Assembly: GCA_958298945.1 (NCBI GenBank)
Contig: OY282605.1
Coordinates: 29,924,811 to 29,988,810 of the forward strand
DNA: 64,000 bases
Source: Atherix ibis
Taxonomy: Eukaryota; Arthropoda; Insecta; Diptera; Athericidae
Reading direction: 5' to 3'
Shown here: positions 9,901 through 22,449 of the stretch, in pieces
Layout of the letters: every line of letters starts with the position of its first letter
How positions within the stretch are numbered: position 1 is the stretch's first letter
Program-made: the position numbers and the translations under genes
The notes under the pieces: model-generated
What the model was told of the DNA's origin: nothing
Database searches by the model: none
Seen by the model: only the letters and a program-made list of their open reading frames with translations

Positions 9901-11810
9901 AACTTACAAAGTAAAATTTTAAATATAGTTTAAAATATGGGACATAAGTGACATATAAAAATGACAAAACAATGTGAAATATAAATTAATACAATATAAA
10001 AAACCAAATGATAAAGAGCTTTTCCTAACTTTGTCTATTTGAACATTAAAACCGTCATAACTGTGACGTCAAATGGCTCAACAGTCGTGGTGCTAAGATG
10101 TTTTTTTTGGACCTTTCTCACAAACAAACAAACAAACCAAAACCAAATGATATTCCGAGTTATACGAAGACGTCTTCTGGTTTCACTATTCTGATCGATA
10201 AGTAAAATTTATTTTCAAAAATATATTATAAATATGTTAAAAAAATCATACGAAATCATTTATATTTTTCACAAGTTTTTTAAATATTCTTTATTTGTAA
10301 TTTGAACATTTCTCTTACGCCAAATAATATAAAAACAGGATTAAGTCTGTTCGATGATATAAATTACTCGTACATATATAAAATTTTCAAGAAAGTTATT
10401 GTATTCTAATAAAAAAAACCGCAATATTTTCATTTTTTTTTTCTTCAAATTATTAGTAGTTTCTGAAGAACTTTTGAAGAAATTTAAATTTTTTAAAAAT
10501 ATAATGCGGAACAAAATGCGTCATAATGTGAAGTTTTGGACGACATAAAAATTAATATTAACACTACCTGTTTTTCAGCAATATGAACATTTTCATGTAA
10601 TGCGAATTAATTTTCAAATTTTTTTAACAACGAAGACATTTTGAGATATTTGTCTAATGCCACCAGCATTTCCAAGTTAGTTAATTGATAAAAGAAAATA
10701 ACTCCACTATTTACCTTCATTTTTCATTTAACTATATTTTTTTTCGTTTGTAATATTCGTAGTGACACTCATAGTGTGTGAAGGAACTTAATTTGAAATA
10801 AAAAAACAACTCTTTTTTATTTATTGTTTTCTTTTAATATATAAAATAAAATAATTTTTATGAAATGTTATACCACACTTAAGCGAATTAAACTAATTTT
10901 CAACAACTATATATTCGTTTTTTTTTTTACTTTTTTATTAGAAACAGAATTTTTGATTTTTTGAAATTTAAAAATCGTCTACATTTGTTCTGTAATTATC
11001 AATAAATTTATATTGTGCTCTTTGTCGATATAAAAAAAGAATGGATAATCTTAAAAATATGTTTTTTACAATTAAATATTGTTGATTACAAATATCGTGT
11101 AAATGAGTTTGTATAATGGGAAATAAGCTTTCGTTTGAAAATGATCAATCACGGCAATCTAGCTTATTACAGAACAAATGCATATACATAAATTAAAGAA
11201 GAAATAAAAATTAAGTCTGAGAATTCCATAACATAATGAATGTAGCAAAAAATAAGTGAACTTGTTTATTTCCCCACATGCTACCATTTTATTCTGTGGG
11301 ACATACGATTATGCGTATGTATTTTCATAAATTGTATATTGTTTCCGTATATTGTATATATTTATGAAGGGACTCGTCGTCTGTTTTACTGTTCTCTTAC
11401 AAACTAGATTTTTAATTATGTTTAACAAAAAAGAAAGAAAACGGAAAAATTATAATTTTTCTGCTCGCTTAAATTTATATAATTTAAAATGGTCACTTAT
11501 AGCACACTTGAAAATAAATTATTTACAGAAGGATCCTATCATAGTTAATTGCTTGGTTCTCTTTCCCATATGAAATATTTGTTTTTGTCATTTACATTGT
11601 TTTCCTTTTGATTATTCCAATGAAGTATTCGACAAAATCTCTCGATTCAGCTTAAAGTAATTACACTAACTAAATATGATCTTTTTTTACTTTGTAGCTC
11701 ACTAATACATTATTTTAAATATTATAAGATATAGGTATAGTATTTATTGTTTCTAAGGTTTCTTCTTCCAAGCTATTTAATTAGAATTTTTTTCTCTTAT
11801 AAATATATTA
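9901..11810. other. AT-rich intergenic DNA, nothing recognised
   Basis: No coding stretch with recognisable motifs on either strand. A short (AAAC)-like run (caaacaaacaaacaaacc) lies at about 10121-10138. The 73-codon frame at 11352-11573 has low-complexity, untypical composition and is not supported as a gene. The right part is the 3' flank of the chromodomain gene. Confidence 0.6.
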
Positions 11811-11816
11811 TTTATT
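11811..11816 (-). promoter_or_regulatory. Poly(A) signal of the Chromator-like gene
   Basis: AATAAA on the minus strand (TTTATT on plus), 49 nt beyond the stop codon at 11865-11867. It is the first canonical signal downstream, so a short 3' UTR is likely. Confidence 0.55.
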
Positions 11817-11864
11817 CACTTTTGCCATGAAATGATTTATAGCATGATAACGAACTGAACCCAT

Positions 11865-14800
11865 TTACCCAACTAGATTAAGAGCTTGATATTCTTCGTC
11901 TTGCATTTCCGTTACCATAAACGATCCGTCTTGTAAAAGTAAGACAACTCTACGGGTACCACCCGGTGATGGAGGATCAGCTTGCACAACTTCAGCTGGA
12001 ATGTTCGCATCTTGAGAGTCGCCAGAATCACCCGTTTGTATATTTAGAGCTTGTGTTACATCATTTTGGTTAATCGAACCTGAAATTAATAAATTTTTTA
12101 TTGAAACCGTGATGTCAAATTTTCTTAACGATTGTAAGATCCTACCGGTGTTTCCTGCTGCAGCAGCAGCCGCCAGCGCTTCTGCCTGTTGCTCTGGCAA
12201 CATTTGTGCGACAGCTTCCGCAACAGCGTTATCCAATGTTAGAACTCCAGCTTCTTCTCCTTCTTCAGCTGCTACATAAGCAAATTGTTGTTCGCCATCT
12301 GCGCCTTGTGCGATCAGAATCGTTTGACCTTCTGCATTCTTTCCTGCTACTTGATAAATTGTTCCTGAACATAATTAAAGAAAGGTTAAACATTTATTAA
12401 TTCTTGTTTTCTAAAAAATGCATTTTCCTTTAGCCTTCTTACCATCTTCACCGGTAACCAGTAATGGAGTGCCATCCTCGTTTGCAAGTAAATGAGCGGT
12501 GGTTTGATCTTCTTCACCACCACTAGCTGCCAAAGTAAGTGTTCCCGATTCAGTTTCCAAAAGAGTTGTTCCTGCCTGCAGTTGCAAGTGCTGATCCTGT
12601 TGTGATTGCTGTTGTTGTAATTGTCCCGATTTTGCCGTTTGGGAGTCTTGCTGTGATTGTGTGTGACTCGAATTGTGGTCCAACACAAGTTGCTGTCCAC
12701 GGCCACCTTTATTTGGCGCTTGAAGATTATCTTGCTGCTCTTGATCTATGGACTGGTCTTGTACCGAGCTATCGTCCTTCTTGAGCAGCTCGGCGTTTGC
12801 ATGTAACGATGTTTCTACTTCGACACGCGTTACATTATTATTACCTGAAATCCGTGTATGAGCGGTACTTTTAGCAACGTCGCTGACGAACTTACCGGTG
12901 ACTGGACATAATGTAAGGGCTTGAGCCGGACTACCTGGTTGTTGAAAAGAATCGTCTGCCACGCTACCATCACTTTGACTAATATCCTCATTGCGAGACA
13001 AATTATTTTGGGCGTGCGATTGTTGCTGCGGTCCTTGATTAACCACCTTCCGTGTCACTTTTAAATCACCCGACTTGGATAATTGTAATATTCGCTGTTC
13101 CGGTGTCACCGTCTTCGAATTCGGCGCGCTTTTTACAATACGTTGATTTAAAATTTTGCTGCCAGATTCGTTCGGCGAATGTACAGTATTTGAAAGATTT
13201 GGAGATATTGAAGACCTCTGAGTCACTGTTTTTATTTGGGAACCAGCAGTTCGTTGATGTATCGCGTTTGTCCTACTTATGGTTGCATTGCTTGTTCCAA
13301 AATTAGCAGCCGATCTTTGTACTGTTTTAATGCCATTTGCTGGCACCTCTTTACTGATGTGACTTTTCTCGCTATTGTCAATTTGTTTGGTAATTTGTCC
13401 ACCAACTGATGATATTACTTGATTTCCTGTTGCTTTTTTAGGCACTACTTGTGTGATTCGTGTTGTTAACGTTGTTAGCGCCGGAGGTGATGGGATTTTT
13501 TGTGCGTTTGCGTTTATGCGGACGATTCCACTTGTTGCATTTTCACCCTTTGAGAGAAAACGAACTTCAGCTTCGCCTTTCTGTGTTACCTGCGACAAAA
13601 AATGTTTTGATTAAAATTTCTTCATATTTTTTAAAAAATAGTCACATTTGATATAATATTTCCAGATTTTTTAATAATGCCACTAGAATTAATGTCCTTT
13701 GTTATTATAACTTCTGCCGATGGAATATTTTTTATCGGTCGATATGATCCATTTACGGCTTTAATAGTTTTTTGCTATTACGAGCAATAAAAAAAAATTT
13801 TATATTGAATATTCATGAGTAGCTTAAATAAATGTAAAAGTTGTGTTACCTGTTGAGTGATTTTTACACCAGGCTTTGAATCTGGTTTTGTTGCATTTAT
13901 TGCTACAGGTGAACCATTTTTAAGTCTCTTGCTCACTTGTTTTGATTGTTCATCATCTGAATCGATGTCTTCGTTGTCATCGCCTGTCCTAGATGAATCG
14001 AAATCTGTGTCTTCGTATTTCCGTTTTAGTCCGGAGCTTGTTTCATCATCAGTACACCATTGTTTCACTTGATCCAGAGCTTTCGATTTCGAATTCCTAA
14101 ATGGACGGCCGGTTGGGGATAATTGCGGTGAAGATGCTCTCAACGCGGCCTCTTCTTTTTGCTGTTGGGCAACAGCAGCTGCTTTCTTTGCTTCTTGTAC
14201 AGCTTTCTGTTCCTTCTGCCTTGCCAATTGATTTTCAAACGATTCAATTAAAGATGTACAATTGCCCAAATGGAAATGCGGTTCCCATGTATTTTGTTCA
14301 TGCGGCATACCAACCCATTTCACTAAAAATTCGTGAAATTTTCTTCTCGGATTGTAACGTTTTGCAATTATTTTCTCAACCGTATGTTGTTCAAATTCCT
14401 TTGAATTCGGAACTGAGCGTGGTGCTCGGCAATTTTCAAGACTTGTGTTTATACATAAATAAATTACAATTATTTTTATTCCGAAAAATATACACAATTT
14501 AATACTTACTTTATTACTTTATTCATAACATTATTTTCCGTGTCTAATGTTTTTAAAGTACCCGATGCATTTGTTGCTAGAATTGTTTTCTTTATTGATT
14601 GTGAACTTATATTTTTAGGTGTTGAAATTTCTGATTCTGTATTATTTGTATACTATTTTTAGATTTACCCAAAAAAAGGAGAATATATGAGTAAAACAAC
14701 AAACTATTTATGGTATTTTATTTTTTTACCGTTTTTAGAGACGCTTTCAAATCAGATAGCCTTTGCGAAGTTTTCTTAATTAAATTATTATCATTCGATT

Positions 14801-15450
14801 GTGAAAACGGTGCATTCCCTTAAAATAACATATTTACTTATTAGTAAAATCACTATTTAATCAATTAAATAAAATAGATTGTACATACTTGTTATTTTTA
14901 CTGGCGTCTCTTGTAGTGTTTCGGTTCGATGCTGAATTATAGGCACAAATAAATTATATAAAATATTATATTTACATAATATTAATCTTCGAAAATTTAA
15001 AGACATTATTTACCTTATTGAATGATAGAATTATTCGACCAGCCATTAACCATGTCTCTCTTGTGGATTTCTCAAGTCTTGACCATTTTAAAAACCAATT
15101 CCATGGACTTATGTCCATTTCTCTACTATTTCTTGACGATTTCCATAATAGAAAGGCCCATAATTTAGAATTCGTTTCTTCTGTATCTTTGAAAATAGAT
15201 TCTGTACCGCATCCCTCCTCTTTGTGCTCTCTAAAAAGTTCCAGAAAATGGAAGACACTGTGACATTTTCCGCATACAAGCACATCCGTTTCGGATAATT
15301 CTTCCAAGGCATCTAAATATGATAATTTATATATTGTTTAAATAATTCAAATGAATAATTCTACTGTGTACGATATTAGTTTTATTTACTTTTTATAATG
15401 TTTGGATGCGTCCCGATGTTTGACGCATCAACAATTTCTTGCTCCTTCAT
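11865..15450 (-). CDS. Chro: Chromodomain protein, probable Chromator/Chriz
   Basis: Exons join in frame with GT/AG borders: 15390-15450, 15014-15312, 14889-14931, 14730-14818, 14510-14652, 13850-14441, 13646-13774, 12443-13589, 12146-12364 and 11865-12079, giving 978 codons plus stop. An N-terminal C2HC finger occupies residues 34-55 (CGKCHSVFHF ... H50, C55). A chromodomain spans about 229-275 (VEKIIAKRY, FLVKWVGM, NTWEP). An acidic/basic segment (DSDDEQSKQVSKRLKNG) follows, then a Gln-rich stretch around 740-800 and a C-terminus with LLQDGSFMVTEMQDEE. Chromator in flies is a nuclear, interband chromatin and spindle-matrix protein of about 926 residues with its chromodomain near 211-277, so size and placement fit. 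The identification is from architecture, not alignment. At the aromatic-cage positions I read His, Trp and Met, so methyl-lysine binding may be weak. The start is the ATG at 15450; an upstream noncoding exon is possible. Confidence 0.72.
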
Positions 15451-16205
15451 TGTTTTAGTAGCTTAAAGAAAAAATATATCAGTAAACGTATTTTTTTCTA
15501 AATTGTAAGTATTTAAAAATAATTGACGAAGTTGAAATTCAATTGTTGATATCAAATCAAGTTCGATATCAACATATATCTTTCTAGAAAACATTTTTGT
15601 TTATTTTACATTCACGGAATAACTTTATAAAAAGTAAAGTAAGGATTTACTACGAAAGTAAGGGATGGTTGAATTTTTTCAAATTTGAGGAGTAAAAAAA
15701 ATTAGTTCTAACTGAAAAACCAAAGTAACTTAACTATCGACTTCATTTCCAAAAATCTGTTCGAAAAATAGGGAATTTTTTCGGTAAAAGGTTTGAAGAT
15801 AAGGTGTTACCTATTTGAAATTTAAAATAGCGTTACTAATTTTCTACCGTGTGGCATAATTTAATTATTTTTTTTGCAAGTAGTATATTATTTGTTTTAT
15901 ACATATTATTGAAAAATTTGAATTGGTAAAATTGATATTAGATATTAAAAAAGGAATTGTCAGTTTATTAATTCTCCAGTAGGGACCACTGGAGACTGAA
16001 AAGAAAAAAAACTTAAATGTCAGATGATGGTCTTTTGTCAAAAGCGTCACACTATCATTATATTCTGAACACTTCACTAGAGTGGACAGACTGCCATATA
16101 TGCACGCAATCAACATTAATTTTTAATATTGAGATTTTTATGAAGAATCCAGACATATTTTCACCACTTATGTGATTTAGTTGAACAAATTTAGTATGTG
16201 TATTA
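13943..16205. repeat. Segmental duplication block, parental copy
   Basis: This block holds part of exon 6 to exon 1 of the Chromator-like gene and about 750 bp of upstream DNA. It is matched in the same orientation by 2530-6800. Intron sequences and upstream non-coding DNA match as well as exons, so this is a genomic duplication rather than a retrocopy. Upstream matches include the stretch actttataaaaagtaaagta and the later caaggtgtt/ctaccgt region. Confidence 0.85.
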
Positions 16206-17385
16206 AGAATAGCGAATTAAATATTCGTATTTATTTCAAAATATTTTGCAATATTGTCTTTAATTTAGAGCGGGAGAAATAAACGAAATGTGGATGACGT
16301 TTAGCTATGATGGATGGTTGGTCACCTAGGCGCGAAGAGCGGAATTAAGATAATCACTGGTATAGATGCCTCTATGGTGATCCAAACATTGAAAAAAAAC
16401 ACTATTTTTGGCATTTATTCTAACTTACTGTAACTGAGTTAAATATACACTACACGAACGCTTCAAACTCAATGGAAAACATCAAAATCTACCATTTTTA
16501 TTTATTAATTAATGCACTTTATTTTCTCAAAACTATATGAGTAAATTTTTGTATTTTTTTTTATTAATTTATTTTAATATATTGTACACGATATTTTGAC
16601 ATTTAAATAAGGGGGAAAAATTAATAAATTAGCATTAGCTTTATTGTCCGATTGTACCAAAAGTAATACGCGAACCAAAGTGTTATTGTCATCGCTAGAT
16701 AAGTTGACCGACAACGAACACACTTTTCCCCAATGGAACTTACTTGTTTGATAACGTTTATGCACTTTTCATAAAACTTATACTAATTTTACATTTGTTT
16801 TAATAATTTATACTTGATAAAATTAACAATTTTATATTCGCAATTCTTAAAGAGTCAGAGACGCAACTTTTCGAGTCGATACAAATTCATGCAGGCGTAC
16901 CAAGTTCAGTGGATTTATTGATAATGCAGTGCATCGCAAGAGCGTGTTTGTGCGTTGTTTTTGTAAATCGCGCTCAATCGGATGGAAGACAGCGTATATG
17001 AACAAGCGATAAAAATGGAATGTGTGCATATGAATTTGATGGTGTGTACGGCCAATAGGATGGGGCGATATATAAAGCGTTGTTCCATATTTGCTTGATC
17101 TGACATCTGGCGAATTGATATTTCACTAATTTATAGAAGAGCGAGCGACGGGAATGCTGACTTTTTATGTTTTGTTTTACTATACTTTTCAATCACTGTT
17201 GCCATATTTTGGAGATTTGGTGTCAAATAACTGTCAAAAGTATTAATTATCGGTGTGAAGGGAGAAGAAGTGAGTTGTGTTTACAAGTTGAGTTAATTAG
17301 TTATACCGGTTGTGTGGAAAATAAACTTGTCATTTCTGTTCCTTTCTATGCATGTTTGCGGAAAATATTAGTTCTATAGGCAAAA
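15451..17385. promoter_or_regulatory. Divergent intergenic region between the two host genes
   Basis: Holds the 5' sides of both genes. The left 750 bp belongs to the duplicated block. The part nearest the TFIIH gene (about 16860-17385) is less AT-rich than its surroundings and probably contains that gene's promoter and 5' UTR. No TATA box, initiator or insulator site could be assigned with confidence. No transposon was recognised here. Confidence 0.45.
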
Positions 17386-19134
17386 ATGGTAGACGAACCA
17401 GAATCGAAGGAATATCGCTGGGAGACAGGATATGAAAAGACATGGTATATATTGAAATTAAAATACTTAACAACACTAGTGTACTTTTTTAATGAAAAAT
17501 GTCATGTTGATTTTTTATTTTGCTCTTTTGGATGATAACGTAAACATGAGATTTATTACAAGTAGATATACTACACTTATTGCAAATAATCTTAGTGTAG
17601 ATTCATAAAAAAAATATAAATTGAATAAAATACTTTGTGTAAGTTAGAATATAAATTGAGTTAATTTAACTGGTTTCGATAACAATTTGTCTTCACGTTA
17701 CTATTCGTACTACAAAAAATTGTATATTTTGTTATTAAATTAGGGAAGCAATTAAGGAAGATGATGATGGACTTATCGACGGTGTCATCGCAGACATCAT
17801 TCGAAAGGCAAAGAGAAAGCGCCAAGAAGAAAAGGTTACCCGGAATCGACTTGGAATGATGAGACATTTTTATGTTATTATTGACTGTTCCGAAGCTATG
17901 AGTATACCTGATTTAAAACCAACACGATTGCTTTGCACACTAAAAGTATGACATCATTGTTATCATTATGTTGGATTTGATAAAAAAATCTGTTTTTGTT
18001 GTAATTTTTATAAGTTATTGGAAAAATTTATTGAGGAATTTTTTGATCAAAATCCAATAAGTCAACTTGGTGTTATTGCATTAAAAAGTAAACGTGCTGA
18101 AAGAATATGTGATCTGGCTGGTACTGCTAGAAAACATATAAAAACAATTCAAACGTGAGTTTATTTGATCATAAGAGTTGCACCAAAAACACAATATTTA
18201 TAATTTTTTAATTAATAAATGCACTTGATTTTTTTTTTAAATAAATATAACAAAGATTAAACAAAACCAATCTTTCTGGAGAACCATCATTGCAAAATGG
18301 TTTAGACTTAGCAATGAAAACTCTTAAAATGGTTCCAGCTCATGCAAGTCGAGAAATTCTGATTATTATGGGAAGTTTAACTACTTGTGATCCAGTCGAT
18401 TTAAATGTCACTATCGATGTGAGTTGTATGAATGTTTATATTTATTTTTTTTAAAGTTAATTTTATTTGTATTTGTGTAGAATTTAAAAACGGAGGGTAT
18501 TAGATGTTCTGTAATCAGTTTGTCAGCTGAAATACGCATTTGTCGACACTTAACTCAAGAGACGGGTGGAACGTACGGCGCTGTTCTAGATGACGTACAC
18601 TATAAGGATTTACTGTTACAACACGTCGACCCACCGCCAGCAACTCAAACACAAGAGAATTCGTTAATAAAAATGGGCTTCCCACACGGACAATCGGAAG
18701 AGGGCAAAGATCCACCACTCTCCATGTGCATGTGTCACGTAGATAATAGCGAAGAGCCAAGCAAGCTGAATTCCGGCGGCTACAATTGCCCACAATGTCT
18801 CAGCAAGTACTGTGAATTGCCTGTTGAGTGTATGTCCTGCGGACTGACGCTGGTGTCGGCACCTCACCTAACCCGGTCCTACCACCATTTGTTCCCTGTT
18901 CAGGCATTTAAGGAGTTCGAATTCAATGGCCAAGCTGAACTCTGTTACGCATGTCGGAAACTCTTCAATGAAAACGATAAGCACATTTACCAATGCCAAA
19001 CGTGTTCTCAACACTTTTGCATCGATTGCGAAATTTTCATTCATGATACTTTGCACACTTGTGTCGGATGCACAACTATACCGGGAGTGGCTGAGAATAT
19101 TTTCAATAAAACTGTTGTCGTTGACCACCGATAA
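17386..19134 (+). CDS. GTF2H2: TFIIH core subunit p44 (GTF2H2 / Ssl1)
   Basis: Five exons join in frame: 17386-17444, 17744-17945, 18015-18154, 18256-18418 and 18481-19134, all with GT/AG introns of 62-299 bp, giving 405 codons; the human protein has 395. The start [20 protein letters not shown] is the conserved family N-terminus. A von Willebrand A-like domain begins at [11 protein letters not shown] (Asp67) and includes [18 protein letters not shown] and [13 protein letters not shown]. Zinc ligands follow: CPQC (291-294), [19 protein letters not shown] (299-308 region) and a C-terminal C4C4 RING-like module from CYAC to CVGC. p44 binds and stimulates the XPD helicase inside TFIIH, serving RNA polymerase II initiation and nucleotide excision repair in the nucleus. 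All key cysteines are present and no defect is seen, so it is probably a functional single-copy host gene. Confidence 0.97.
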
Positions 19135-19328
19135 ATAAAATATATATTATTTTTAATATTGTATTATTCATATTTCATGAGCTCGCGTTTTCGTGGACGC
19201 CCTGCAATTGGTTTAAAGAGTATAGAGAAAATTTCACTAAACATTGAATTGGAAAGTGTGATCGAATTAAAGTTGTTTCGTCCTTGTACTGTGTCGTCTT
19301 TGTAGACACGTTAAGGAGTTGTTGTACA

Positions 19329-19334
19329 AATAAA
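19329..19334 (+). promoter_or_regulatory. Likely poly(A) signal of GTF2H2
   Basis: AATAAA followed by a GT-rich stretch (gtgtgtttta), about 195 nt after the stop. An earlier AATAAA overlaps the stop codon (19134-19139) but lacks an obvious GT-rich element. Confidence 0.45.
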
Positions 19335-22173
19335 AGTGTGTTTTATTATCCAAATAAAAAAAACTATCTAAGCCAGTTGATACTTTTCATTTATTATTAC
19401 GCTTCTACCACAGATTGTATTTTTCAGTCAGGAAATTTGTGCAAATTTTTGTACAGTCGGTGTTTATTAATGGCGTCATTGTATTAACTGCATATGATAT
19501 GGTATTAATATTTGCTAAATACGATTGATAAATATTATTAAATAAGTTAAAAAATATCAATTTAGACAGTGTACTATAAAAATTAACTTCTTTATATATG
19601 TAAACGGTAATAAATATAGAAATTTGTAATTTTCAGCGAGAATTTATATTGTAATTACTAATTTTCAGCGAGATTGTACCAAAAGTGTATTTTGGTTGTA
19701 ACATTAGATAAAAACATACAGAAGCGAATTTGTTGATTTAATAAGCAATATTTTATAAATTGTTAACAAATAATAAACTTAAATATATATTTGTATTAAA
19801 ATTTGCAACAAATTCAATGTTTAAATATAACAAATATAGATGTTGAAAAAATAAAATAAGAATAAAGAATTTGGTTGTAGTATTAGCTAAACAATTTCTA
19901 TTTAGTTATTTTATTAAAATTTTTTTTTTTAAATAAAAAATATCAATTAACAAGTTAATTATAAAACGAAAACAAATATAAAATATACTAAAAGTTTTCA
20001 TAGTTTTATTATAAAAACTATAAACAATTTAGTTGTGTACATTAATGGTGAAAACATGAGCTTAAAATTTGTTCTGATATTAGCTAAATATTCATTTTGA
20101 AGAATTGTGCAAAAAATATACAAATCAAATTTAATTGATTTATATCAATTTTCAAATAGTTACAGATATACATATCTATTAGATTAATCTATTTTGTACT
20201 TTAATGCATTTCAATTCCGTTAAAAAACATTTTGAACAATTTATACAATTAAATTTTTTGCCAATTACGTTTTATTAATTCATGTGATTGTTTGTATTTA
20301 CTAGTGTATGTAAATAAAAAATTGATTAAAAAAAAACGTTGTGAATATTTTAAAATTCCTGTGCAATTATATTGTAACAAAATATAATAGTTCATATATT
20401 CAATTATTATAAATTAAAATGAAATAAATCATGTTCATATTCGAGTATATATACTAATTGTGTAGCTTGGTCAATTTTAAAAGCAGAGCTTTATTAGTGT
20501 TGCTTGAATATGCTTAAAGCACAGATTGAATATTGAGGTAAACATTTGTAAGGTTTATGTATATGCCCAACGATTTTTTGAGGAATTTCTCATACGCGCC
20601 AAAATAAGCATTTATATTTGCTGACAAAATCAACAACAAAAAAAACCAACGATTTTATTATAAAATAACAAAATCTATAGTTTAACTGTCTTCCAAAATA
20701 TTAAAAACAATAAAAAAAATAGACTATTTTCATAGTTTTAAAGAATTTGTGTGCGTGTGTTGTGGTACCTGTTGTATCCAATTAGTAATTTCAATTAAAC
20801 AACATACTAACATTCGGTTCGTAAAAATTTCAATAACTAGTCATTATCAAAACCATAATCAATTATACATAATTGAATTAAACAAGAAGGAGTTAAATAA
20901 TTTTTATCTGGACTATATTGTTTGATTATAACGACTTGAATAGTTTAAACATTGCAGTGGTGGTTTTTGATTGATATTGGGGGCTTTGTTTAATATCGAC
21001 AATATTGTCATTGACATTAAGTCAGTGCAGGTAATATCAATTAATTAAGTTCTCATTTAAATTTAATTCCGGAAATTATTATATTTGTTGTTATTTTTCT
21101 ATTGACTACTAGTCCGTGGACTGCACAATATCACCTAATTCATATTTACGACGACGTTACATGCATTCACAGTTGATATTTGTACAAAAGTATGTAAGTT
21201 TGAAAAGATTACTGAATTATTTACGATTAAGTAAAAATCACTAATTATTTTAAATTTGCAGTTATTATTATCAACTATTGGCAACGATTTTGAAGTTTTC
21301 ATCGCCCACATTTGTAGTCAGCTGCTAATCAGTTGACCAGTTTGATCATCATAAACAGAATAATAGTTCAGTATCTCAGCGATCTTCCATTAATCACGTT
21401 CAAACTAAGACTTTTAGTGAATATATTAAAAATGATTTTATATGGACAGTCAATTATAAGTCTTAAATACTCCCAAAGATAGCTTTGGTGGAGAAGCAGT
21501 GAAAAATACTGTTATTGGACGTTCTCTTTCAAACATAATTCGGTTCAGTGTACATAAAAAAATTTCAACAATAAAAAAAAAAATTACCAAAAACTTCCAT
21601 AGTCAATTATAAGTACAAATATAATATAATAAAAAAAAAATAAAAAAAAATTTACAAGGAGAGGTGTAAATAGGAAAAGTTGAATTGTTAAAATATTGTT
21701 TGGACTTTGTTAGTTGGTAATAGTATAACTAGGATCCATCAGGAATATTTATTTCATTTGCAAAGGTAAGTAATATTACTTCTAGCAATATTTGAATAAA
21801 CATTTCCATTAAATCGAATGCAACTATAATAATTTTACAATATTCTGCACAATCTACGAAAATCTATTGCATATTATGAGCAAGATTTTCGAATTTTAAT
21901 AAAATTAGTGATAAAAGTTAGATCAACTATGTATGTGTGAATCAATTTAATGGTGAATCTCAGAAGTTTTTAATTTTATGATAAAATCGAAGTAAATTTT
22001 CATAATAAATAGACTTAAGGAAAATTTATAGAAAACTTTTACTTCCTTTAAATTAATAATTTATCAGTTATTAATTAAAATATTGCTAAAATTTATTATA
22101 ATTTATTACTGTTGCCATTGAAATGATTAGAGATATTTTATAATTATGTTCAATTGAAGTTAGTAGTAGTAGT
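19335..22173. other. AT-rich intergenic DNA
   Basis: No coding region or transposon recognised. At about 21661-21765 a less AT-rich stretch ends in caaag|GTAAGTAATA, a good splice-donor match, so a non-coding first exon of an unseen plus-strand gene is conceivable. Everything else is low complexity. Confidence 0.5.
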
Positions 22174-22375
22174 TGTAATATACATGCGAAATAATAAATA
22201 ACACATTTATTTATTATTTAATTATTAGATTTATTCAATGATTATTAATATTACGTGTTACTTTGTACATGGTTGAAGTTCAACTAACTTCAAACGTCAG
22301 CTGTCACATGCAGCATTGTTGCTTTTTGATGGCCATGTTATTTTTTTGATGACATTGCTTTAATGTCACATTACA
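22174..22375 (-). repeat. Probable 3' LTR of the gypsy remnant
   Basis: A 202-bp segment bounded by TGTAAT and ATTACA, preceded in element orientation by a purine run (AAAGAAAAAAGCG, plus 22376-22388) that would serve as the polypurine tract. It contains AATAAA-type signals. The second LTR is not in the window, so the boundaries rest on the terminal dinucleotides and the tract only. Confidence 0.55.
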
Positions 22376-22449
22376 CGCTTTTTTCTTTAAGTCTAAATAA
22401 GTAACAATAATAATTTGGACTAGGCTACTCCTAATGACTGTTAAAATGT

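Noticed and set aside
12206..13651. Several plus-strand open frames
   Set aside because: They are antisense to the coding exons of the Chromator-like gene and lack their own motifs.
14730..15014. Short donor at 'gccA|GTAAAA' for exon 3 of the Chromator-like gene
   Set aside because: Using it breaks the frame in exon 4 (early stop); the downstream donor GTATGT at 14888 restores phase.
18515..19128. Minus-strand open frames opposite GTF2H2
   Set aside because: Shadows of the conserved zinc-domain exon on the other strand.
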